The position numbers and the translations under genes were made by a program. From positions 310,001-374,000 of the forward strand of contig JBFWNG010000003.1 of assembly GCA_050251195.1 (NCBI GenBank): a stretch of DNA of 64,000 nt, written 5' to 3'. Shown here one piece after another: positions 1 to 6,296 of the stretch (positions are counted from its first letter, which is position 1; every line of letters starts with the position of its first letter). The stretch comes from JBFWNG01 sp050251195 (lineage in GTDB: Bacteria > Bdellovibrionota_B > Oligoflexia > Oligoflexales > Oligoflexaceae). The notes under the pieces are model-generated. The model saw nothing but the letters and a program-made list of their open reading frames with translations. It had not been told where the DNA came from and made no database searches.

Positions 1-1
1 G

Positions 2-163
2 AAGAAGGCTTCTGCTGTTTACAAAGGCGTCACGCCTCTTACCGCCCAGGACATTGCCGAATGCGTAGGGTTTGCCGCATCGCGGCCCGCGCACGTAAAC
101 ATTGACGAGATCATCGTCATGCCGACGGATCAAGCTACTGTTTACAAGGTTAATCGTCGATAG
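2..163 (+). CDS. SDR-family oxidoreductase, C-terminal fragment
   Basis: Only the last 53 codons lie in the window, ending at TAG 161-163; the start lies upstream. The tail has the pattern LTAQDIAE followed by RPAHVNIDEI and MPTDQ, which closely resembles the C-terminus of YdfG-type short-chain dehydrogenases (NADP-dependent 3-hydroxy acid or serine dehydrogenases). The cofactor site and the Ser-Tyr-Lys catalytic residues would be upstream and cannot be checked. Family assignment is therefore by tail similarity only. Confidence 0.65.
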   Translation, partial: KKASAVYKGVTPLTAQDIAECVGFAASRPAHVNIDEIIVMPTDQATVYKVNRR

Positions 164-210
164 AGACTTAATTCCGTTGAGATCCTTCGCCGACGACACC
201 CTCATCAAAA

Positions 211-227
211 GTTAACTACCTGTTAAC
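211..227. promoter_or_regulatory. GTTAAC-N5-GTTAAC repeat, possible operator
   Basis: Two GTTAAC hexamers separated by five bases lie 65 bases before the TIGR02147 gene at 292. The same arrangement (GTTAAC, five bases, TTTAAC) occurs at 20821-20837 before a small secreted protein, and a looser version at 26148-26164 before another. Operator function is inference; the motif is AT-rich and could recur by chance. Confidence 0.3.
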
Positions 228-291
228 CAAAACCAACCTCAAACCCACCATCTTGATTGAAAATCCCCTGAAATTAGTCGACTATTGAGAC

Positions 292-1122
292 ATGAAAAGT
301 AAACAAGTTTCCATTCTCGACTTCTCGGACTACCGCGAGTTCCTAGCGAACTACAAAGCGCGAAGAACGGTTGCGGGCAAGAAGATCAGTTTCGAATCCA
401 TAGGGAAAAAAGTTGGAATGACCAAGGTAGGGATCAAGTACATCATCGATAAAAAACGGCACATTGCTGACGAAAAGATTCCCGATTTTTCTAAGTTCTT
501 CAGGTTCTCGACTTCGGAGAAGAAATACTTTGGACACCTTGTTCGATACAACAAAGCAACGAAACCGGCGGTTAAAGACCAGCATTTTCAGAAGATGCTG
601 GCGATTAGAAACTCATCTCTAAACGAATGTTCCCTCGACGGCAGTGATTTGAGTTTGTTTGCGGAATGGTATTATCCGGTTGTCGCTGAAATGTCTTATC
701 TCGAAAAGTTCTCGGAAGATCCCACATGGATTCAAGAAAGGCTCTCGTACAAACTCTCTAAGGAGCAAATCGAAAAGGCCCTCTTGGTCGTAAAGAAACT
801 TGGCTTGTTAAAGGGTCAAAATTACGCTGATCTCAAGATAAAGCTACCGGACGAGCTAATATCGCAGATCTATAACAGATTCGAACGCGAGATTATTTTG
901 AAGGGCGTTGACCACATTGCGTCCAAGCCTCGCGCGGATCGCGAATCGTTTAACCTATGCATCTCCGTTGACGAGAACAAATTCGGCGCGGCAAAAGAAC
1001 TGATTAAAGAGTTTCGCCACAAGCTTCATGATCTTCTTGCAAGCACGGATTCTTGTGACCGTGTTGTTCAAATCAATATGCAACTTTTCACGACAGCAAA
1101 GGAACAAAAGAATCATGCGTAA
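292..1122 (+). CDS. TIGR02147-family regulator (copy 1)
   Basis: This 276-residue protein has the layout of TIGR02147 (DUF4423) proteins: an N-terminal helix-turn-helix-like part beginning with the DYREFL signature (about residues 13-18) and running through IGKKVGMTKVGIKYII, then an all-helical C-terminal domain containing the conserved segment around EWYYPVV (about residue 124). Family members are presumed transcriptional regulators, common in Bdellovibrio-like bacteria and Fibrobacter; ligands are unknown. No strong ribosome binding site precedes the ATG. The stop overlaps the start of the secreted protein at 1115 by 8 bases, so the two are probably co-translated. Two further copies lie at 20844-21665 and 24503-25300, also beside secreted-protein genes. 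Confidence 0.85.
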   Translation: MKSKQVSILDFSDYREFLANYKARRTVAGKKISFESIGKKVGMTKVGIKYIIDKKRHIADEKIPDFSKFFRFSTSEKKYFGHLVRYNKATKPAVKDQHFQKMLAIRNSSLNECSLDGSDLSLFAEWYYPVVAEMSYLEKFSEDPTWIQERLSYKLSKEQIEKALLVVKKLGLLKGQNYADLKIKLPDELISQIYNRFEREIILKGVDHIASKPRADRESFNLCISVDENKFGAAKELIKEFRHKLHDLLASTDSCDRVVQINMQLFTTAKEQKNHA

Positions 1123-1531
1123 GTTTTTTGGAATGATTATTTGGTTCTGGATGGGGCAAGTTGCGTTAGGCGGCCCCGGATCGTCGGGCGGCACTTCGTC
1201 GAATTTCATTTCGAATGTTAAGGCCAATTATAGCTTTCAGTTTAGTTATCCCAGCGACATCAAATTCGGTGACACTCATGTTTATGACTTTAAATTGATG
1301 GGATATAGCATCGAAGTTCAGAAAATCTTGCGCACAGAGACTGATTGTACACCTATCTCTAAGTATAAAACCGTTTGTATAAAGCCGTTTGATGATCGCG
1401 TCGAGGCGGATTTCTTGATGTCGGGCAAGGAAACGTTCCGAGTAGTTTTTTCCTCAAAGGTCTATCAGAAGGAAAGGATTTTAGAGGATTTTGACGTCTT
1501 TGCGCTTAGCTTCACGCTAAGTAAAGAATAG
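1115..1531 (+). CDS. Small secreted protein of unknown function
   Basis: The chosen ATG at 1115 gives 138 residues beginning MRKFFGMIIWFWMG, a good signal peptide with likely cleavage near ALG-GPG. A longer reading frame from 1028 exists but would run deep inside the regulator and lose the signal peptide. After the signal comes a Gly/Ser-rich GGPGSSGG stretch, then a probable beta-rich domain with two cysteines (about residues 83 and 92) that could form a disulfide. No family was recognised. The Gly-rich start of the mature protein recalls the SGGG start of the secreted proteases at 21813 and 23157. It is coupled to the upstream TIGR02147 gene, which suggests that regulator controls it. Confidence 0.7.
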   Translation: MRKFFGMIIWFWMGQVALGGPGSSGGTSSNFISNVKANYSFQFSYPSDIKFGDTHVYDFKLMGYSIEVQKILRTETDCTPISKYKTVCIKPFDDRVEADFLMSGKETFRVVFSSKVYQKERILEDFDVFALSFTLSKE

Positions 1532-1561
1532 AACTTTTATTGCTTAATAAGGAGGTTTTGC

Positions 1562-2269
1562 ATGAAGAATTGGATGTTTACAGTAATCACCTGTTTGGGT
1601 TTTGCGGGGATGGGAAAGGCGTTCGGGCACCATATCGATCCGTACAAGGCTTTTACCAATTATTTGCCCAAGACTTTGAAGTCGGAAATCTTGGTCGCGG
1701 TGATCAACCCCGTGACTGGCGAACGATTTGAGCACGTTATCCCCGTTTCTGTCGATGTTGCAAAGTGGCATCAAATGAAGGACTTGGTCTGTGAACTTGA
1801 CACTGTCAACCCTAGTCATGATAATTACTGGTGCAAATTCATAGTTGACGGAAAAGATGAAGCTGGAGGCCCTATTCTTGTTGAGACTCCAAACTATAGC
1901 TTTAATACTCTCGGCAGACGTACGTTCAGCGGTGGTACTTACATTGATGAGGAAAGCAAAGGAGAACTTTTTGCCGAGAAAATTGAGTTGGATATCGATA
2001 CCAATTGGGGTTTTCGTTTGAACAGAATTTTATCAGCTCACTTGGAAGAATTCCCTGTAAAGCTTTCAACTATAATTCTGCCTGGCATGATTGACAGATT
2101 CTCCATGGCGGGCGGCATAAATTTGGACAAGATCCCGCAAGATTTTATAGGACAAACGGCGCAGAAATTCGGCTCCGACTTTCTTATCCATGCGATTGCA
2201 TATGACGACAACGGAACCGAATATGAAGTGACCATAGATTACAGGAATCGCAAGCCGATCTTCCAATAA
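1562..2269 (+). CDS. Secreted protein of unknown function
   Basis: A 235-residue protein starting at an ATG with a strong AAGGAGG site 6 bases upstream (1549-1555). The N-terminus MKNWMFTVITCLGFAGMGKAF is a signal peptide. The mature part has a cysteine pair (VCELD and YWCKF, about residues 80 and 93) and ends IDYRNRKPIF. No known domain was recognised. It lies 30 bases after the previous secreted-protein gene and probably belongs to the same unit led by the TIGR02147 regulator. Confidence 0.7.
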   Translation: MKNWMFTVITCLGFAGMGKAFGHHIDPYKAFTNYLPKTLKSEILVAVINPVTGERFEHVIPVSVDVAKWHQMKDLVCELDTVNPSHDNYWCKFIVDGKDEAGGPILVETPNYSFNTLGRRTFSGGTYIDEESKGELFAEKIELDIDTNWGFRLNRILSAHLEEFPVKLSTIILPGMIDRFSMAGGINLDKIPQDFIGQTAQKFGSDFLIHAIAYDDNGTEYEVTIDYRNRKPIFQ

Positions 2270-2282
2270 CACTTCCCAAAGG

Positions 2283-2301
2283 TGCGCCCGACAAGGGCGC
2301 A
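2283..2301. terminator. Hairpin between convergent genes
   Basis: TGCGCCC, a GACAA loop and GGGCGCA form a 7-bp GC stem between the converging genes ending at 2269 and 2316. It has no T-run on either side, so a role as an intrinsic terminator is only possible. Confidence 0.35.
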
Positions 2302-2315
2302 TCGCTTCCCAATCT

Positions 2316-3296
2316 CTACCGAGCCGGTACAACCTTCTGCTTAATCATCCCGCACGGCGCAGTATCCCCTTTGCCAAGGAGCGTGATTTCCACAACGTCG
2401 CCGCCTTTAAGATAGGGCGTAGAAGGCTTTCCTTGATCAATGGTCTCAATCATGCGCTGCTCAACCAGACAGGATGAACCGCGGGTGCGATCTTCGTTGG
2501 AGACAGTACCGCTGCCGAGGATGGTGCCGGAGGTGAAGCCGCGGGTTTTAGCGATATGCTCGAGGAGATCGAAGAAAGAGAAGTGCATTTCTTTGCCGGC
2601 ATTGGGATCGCCGAATTTCTTACCGTTAAGTTTGGTGACGAGAGGAAGGTGCACTCTGCCCTCTTTCCAAGCATCGCCGAGTTCGTCAGGTGTGATGAAG
2701 AACGGAGAAAATGCGGTCGCCGGTTTTGAGTTGAAGAAGCCGAAACCTTTCGCCAGTTCGTTCGGAATAAGGTTGCGGTAGGTTACGTCGTTGGCGACGC
2801 CGATCAGTTTTATGTATTTATGTGCGTCTGCCTTTTTGACTCCTTGCGGGGTGTCGCCTAGAACGACGATGATCTCGGATTCAAAGTCGCAGCCCCATTC
2901 AAAGTCGGGTACGACGAGGTCATCTTCATGGCTAAGCAGGATGCCCGATCCGCCTTGGTAAACGAGGGGTTCCGTGCGAAGGGTTTCTGGGGGCTCTGCC
3001 TTTCTGGCTTTGCGAACGAGAACGATGTGGTTGATGTATGCAGAACCGTCAACCCACTCGTAGGCGCGGGGCAGCGGCGCAAGAAACTTCGCTTTGCCGC
3101 AGGTTTCGCCTTTGATCGTGCCGTTGCAGAGATCGGTGTAGGTTTTCTGGAGTTTGGGTGCGATAGCATCCCAATTATCGAGAGCTTGTTGCAAAGTGTT
3201 GGCAATGCCTGTGGCGGGTACGTAGGTTAGGTTGTCGTTTTTTACGACGACCAGTGCGCCGTCTCTTGTGCCGTTGTTTATTGTACCGAGTTTCAT
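2316..3296 (-). CDS. Fumarylacetoacetate hydrolase family protein
   Basis: 326 residues with the FAH-superfamily fold: an N-terminal cap-like part, then the metal-binding core. The signature DFESE (about residues 137-141), preceded by SHEDD near 122, supplies the acidic ligands usual in this family, and RTRGSSCLVEQ near 270 fits the family C-terminal region. Members hydrolyse or decarboxylate beta-diketo or acylpyruvate-type acids; the exact substrate is not visible here. A strong AAGGAG site precedes the ATG and overlaps the end of rluB 10 bases away, so it is the last gene of the scpA-scpB-rluB operon. Nothing in the neighbourhood points to tyrosine catabolism. Confidence 0.85.
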   Translation of the reverse strand: MKLGTINNGTRDGALVVVKNDNLTYVPATGIANTLQQALDNWDAIAPKLQKTYTDLCNGTIKGETCGKAKFLAPLPRAYEWVDGSAYINHIVLVRKARKAEPPETLRTEPLVYQGGSGILLSHEDDLVVPDFEWGCDFESEIIVVLGDTPQGVKKADAHKYIKLIGVANDVTYRNLIPNELAKGFGFFNSKPATAFSPFFITPDELGDAWKEGRVHLPLVTKLNGKKFGDPNAGKEMHFSFFDLLEHIAKTRGFTSGTILGSGTVSNEDRTRGSSCLVEQRMIETIDQGKPSTPYLKGGDVVEITLLGKGDTAPCGMIKQKVVPAR

Positions 3297-3306
3297 GAGC
3301 GCTCCT

Positions 3307-4041
3307 TTACAATTGGACTGATTTCTTCAGCGACCGGAGTTCTTTCGAGTCAAGTTGTCTGTACTTTCCGACCTGCAAATCGTCGGGGAGGATGATTTGT
3401 CCAAATCCGACGCGCACAAGGCGTATAACTTTAAAATCAAAATGATTGAGAATTCGCCGGACGAGACGGTTTCGGCCTTCGTGCACCGTGATCAAATACC
3501 ATTTGCCTCTCGGATCATCCTTGTAGGGCGGACAGGCTTTTATTTCTGCTCCAGAGACTCTGCCGTCGACGAGTTCAACGCCGTCTTGGATTTGTCGGAT
3601 TTGCTCTTTGCTGAGCTCGCCGTTGATCGACACTTTGTAGATGCGCGGTAGTTTGTAACTCGGATGGGATAGTCGATAGACAAGCTCTCCGTCGTTAGAA
3701 AGAAGAAGCAAACCTTCTGACATGTAGTCCAACCTGCCGACCGTGGAAACGATAAACGGCAGCTTCTTGAGCGCAGGCAGATCAAAGATGCAGCTTTTGT
3801 CGTCTTGCCCGACGCGGGACGTTAGGACCTTGAGAGGTTTGTTGAATATCCAATAAACTTTGGACGGCGGATTGGGGCGAATGAGTTTGTTGTCGATTTT
3901 GAGCTTGTCTACAAACGGATTAATGACGTCGCCGAGTTGGGAAACGGTGTCGTTAACCTTGACTCGACCTTCTTTAATCCAGGTCTCGACTTCTCTCCTC
4001 GACGCTATCCCCATCTGCGATATCCACTTCTGAATTCGCAT
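3307..4041 (-). CDS. rluB: Ribosomal large-subunit pseudouridine synthase, RluB/RsuA family
   Basis: Makes pseudouridine in rRNA. The protein starts with an S4 RNA-binding domain (RIQKWISQMGIASRREVE, residues 2-19), followed by the synthase domain with the catalytic aspartate in GRLDYMSEGLLLL and the RNRLVRRI signature near the C-terminus. I chose ATG 4041 (244 residues): it lies exactly where RluB proteins normally begin and has GGAG upstream, although only 3 bases away. The frame stays open to an ATG at 4272 with no good ribosome site; that would add a 77-residue Lys/Pro/Ser-rich tail encoded entirely within scpB. Even the short form overlaps scpB by 68 bases. scpB-rluB adjacency is common in bacteria. 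Confidence 0.85.
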   Translation of the reverse strand: MRIQKWISQMGIASRREVETWIKEGRVKVNDTVSQLGDVINPFVDKLKIDNKLIRPNPPSKVYWIFNKPLKVLTSRVGQDDKSCIFDLPALKKLPFIVSTVGRLDYMSEGLLLLSNDGELVYRLSHPSYKLPRIYKVSINGELSKEQIRQIQDGVELVDGRVSGAEIKACPPYKDDPRGKWYLITVHEGRNRLVRRILNHFDFKVIRLVRVGFGQIILPDDLQVGKYRQLDSKELRSLKKSVQL

Positions 4042-5332
4042 CGTCTCCTGAAGGTCCGGAGCTTGCTCCGACTGGTTCTGGGGTTGCGTCGGTCTCCGGG
4101 GCGGAGAACTCTTCTTCTTGATTGGTGCTTTCTGTTGGGGTTTCGGAAACGTCGGCTTCGAAGTCCTTGAGGGCGTCTTCGTCGTCGAACGCGACGTCGT
4201 CGAAGGCGACGCCTTCGATCGTGGCCCCTTCGATTCGGCTCGGAATGTCTTCTTCGGTTTGGGTTTGGTCATCGGAGTTTTTAATGCTTTCTTCTAGTTG
4301 CTGGAGCGCCTCGACACTCTCATTGTCCTCGGAATCGTCAAAATACTGTTCCAAGTCTGGAGAGTCAACGGCAGAGCTGTCCTCGGGATCCATAGCATTT
4401 TTCAGCATCTCCTGCGAGGGCTGAAATGATGAAAGCGGCGGTAGATCCGCTTTCGTTCCGAGGCCGAATACCCTGCAGAATTCCGCGGTTGTGCCGAAAA
4501 CCATTGGTTTGCCGACGACGTCTTCCTTGCGACCGACGCATTCGACCAGGTTCTTTTCTATGAGGCCCTTGAGAATGTTGCCCGATTCCACGCCTCGGAT
4601 GAACTCTATGCCGGCGCGGGTTATAGGCTGTTTGTATGCGACGATCGAGAGGGTCTCGAGCGAGGCGCGCGAGAGCGGTCTCGGTCGGGACGCAAACAGC
4701 TTTTCCATGAGCGATGCTGCGGCTTCAACTGTGCGAAATTGATAACCTTCGCCCTTGAGGTGAACCAAGATGAGACCGCCTTGGCGAAAGGCGTAGTGGC
4801 TCTCGAGATCCTCGAGCACCGAGTTTACGTGAACAAGCGTGTAGTAGCCGTCGTTGGTCTGAATAATCTCAAGAATATCGGCTGCCGAAATCGGTTTTGG
4901 AGAGCCGAAGATGACGGCCTCGACTTTTGCCGATAATGAAAGTCCCGGATCCTTTTCGAGGGTATCAAGTTCGCGTTCGAACTCGGTTCCTTCGTATTCA
5001 TAAAGGTCTGTGTTGGCTTTGGCGAAGTTGACGAATTCTTCATCAAGAGTTTCTTCGGCTGCATCTTCGGCCTCTTCGGCAGAAGCCTCTTCTTCTGAAG
5101 AATCAAGAGATTCAGTCTCTTCTGCAACGAAAAGTTCTTGTTCGGCTTCTGCCTCGATCTCGTTTGTTTCGACGGAGTCGGCTGCTACTTCATCAGTTTC
5201 CGTTTGGACCGTTTCTGTTCCGTCAGTTTCGGGTTCAGCGGCCAGCTCCTGTTCCGTCGATTCTGGTGCGGGATCGAGGTTGACAACTTCTTCCTCGCGC
5301 GCCGCCTTGGACTTCTTCGATCTCTTCTTCAT
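3974..5332 (-). CDS. scpB: Segregation and condensation protein B with long acidic tails
   Basis: ScpB pairs with ScpA and SMC in the bacterial condensin. The conserved double winged-helix core runs from about residue 125 to 295, with ETLSIVAYKQPITRAGIE and IRGV as clear family signatures. At 452 residues it is about twice the usual length (near 200). The extra length is a roughly 110-residue Glu/Ala/Thr-rich N-terminal tail and a roughly 150-residue Asp/Glu-rich C-terminal tail, both probably disordered. It begins 3 bases after scpA ends. The C-terminal tail overlaps rluB, so the same DNA carries two coding frames at 3974-4041. Confidence 0.9.
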   Translation of the reverse strand: MKKRSKKSKAAREEEVVNLDPAPESTEQELAAEPETDGTETVQTETDEVAADSVETNEIEAEAEQELFVAEETESLDSSEEEASAEEAEDAAEETLDEEFVNFAKANTDLYEYEGTEFERELDTLEKDPGLSLSAKVEAVIFGSPKPISAADILEIIQTNDGYYTLVHVNSVLEDLESHYAFRQGGLILVHLKGEGYQFRTVEAAASLMEKLFASRPRPLSRASLETLSIVAYKQPITRAGIEFIRGVESGNILKGLIEKNLVECVGRKEDVVGKPMVFGTTAEFCRVFGLGTKADLPPLSSFQPSQEMLKNAMDPEDSSAVDSPDLEQYFDDSEDNESVEALQQLEESIKNSDDQTQTEEDIPSRIEGATIEGVAFDDVAFDDEDALKDFEADVSETPTESTNQEEEFSAPETDATPEPVGASSGPSGDDANSEVDIADGDSVEERSRDLD

Positions 5333-5335
5333 TGA

Positions 5336-6139
5336 TTAAAGCTCGCCTTCTTGTTGCTGTTGTGGTTCTGCGATCTGCTCCATCGGCAGGAGCCTGCTGT
5401 CATAATCACTTCTGTGAATCCAAATCGGTCCGTTAAGATCCTGCTGAAATACTCGAACGTCGCCCCATTTTGAAAGTTCGAGGACAGCCATTATGTTGAC
5501 GACGAGTTCGTAACGAGACTGAAAGTTCTTGTAGAAGCCCTGGAACAGCGCAAAGTCCACGGTTGCCAAGAGTTTCTTAAGTTTTATGATCGTCTGCTCC
5601 ACTGTCACTTTGTGGGTGATCGCTTCGACGCGAGCAGGGGGTTTTCGTTCGGCAAAATCTCTCAGCATTTGCTCAAAGAGAAGCAACAAGGACAACGGGT
5701 CGCCCGTCAGTGGGTACTCGATGTCTTGATAGAGGGGCTCAAGCCTCTCCCATTCGCGACTTGTGAGAACCTGCACACCGACCTGCGGTCTCGTGCCGAG
5801 AAAGTTGGCGGCCAATCTTATACGTTCGTACTCGATCAAGCGATCTTGGAGCGGTCTGCGCGGATCGTCGTCATCAAGGTCGTTCGACTCGGCTCCGCGT
5901 TCTTCGCTAGGAATCAGCATGCGGGATTTGATTTCGATGAGCGTCGCCGCCATCTCCAAGAACTCGCCTGCACCGGTGAGATCGTCGAAATGTATAAGAC
6001 GCAAATATTCGAGGTACTGTTCTGTTAATAGAAAAATATCGATATTAAAGATGTCGATCTCGTGAACCTTAATAAGGTGCAACAGAAGGTCGAGCGGCCC
6101 TTCGAATTTTTCCAATTTTAAGAAATAATTTAACGCCAT
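5336..6139 (-). CDS. scpA: Segregation and condensation protein A
   Basis: The kleisin subunit of the SMC-ScpAB condensin, which bridges SMC heads during chromosome segregation. The 267-residue protein has the family start FEGPLDLLLHLI (about residues 13-24), the IDIFNIDI segment, the helical EMAATLIEIKSRMLIP stretch and a C-terminal winged helix that normally binds the SMC head. It leads a tightly spaced minus-strand operon (scpA, scpB, rluB, FAH-family gene). The 157 bases upstream separate it from the divergent LuxE-LuxC gene and must hold its promoter, though no clear consensus is visible. Confidence 0.92.
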   Translation of the reverse strand: MALNYFLKLEKFEGPLDLLLHLIKVHEIDIFNIDIFLLTEQYLEYLRLIHFDDLTGAGEFLEMAATLIEIKSRMLIPSEERGAESNDLDDDDPRRPLQDRLIEYERIRLAANFLGTRPQVGVQVLTSREWERLEPLYQDIEYPLTGDPLSLLLLFEQMLRDFAERKPPARVEAITHKVTVEQTIIKLKKLLATVDFALFQGFYKNFQSRYELVVNIMAVLELSKWGDVRVFQQDLNGPIWIHRSDYDSRLLPMEQIAEPQQQQEGEL

Positions 6140-6296
6140 GCTAAAATGTCGTAACTATTAAACTTTTATAGATTAATTCCTTATACTATCGATAATTCAT
6201 AGCTTACGCAATGACTTCCGTTGTATATCGAACCTTTAATGGATAGGCACTTCGCTTAGCACTGTTATTACCGTCAATTACGGCTTCTCACTAACC

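Noticed and set aside
4042..4272. Longer RluB start at 4272
   Set aside because: No ribosome site, and the added residues precede the normal family N-terminus and lie wholly inside scpB. Kept only as a finding.
4122..5339. Serine-rich plus-strand frames opposite scpB
   Set aside because: They are reverse-complement shadows of the Glu/Asp-rich ScpB tails.
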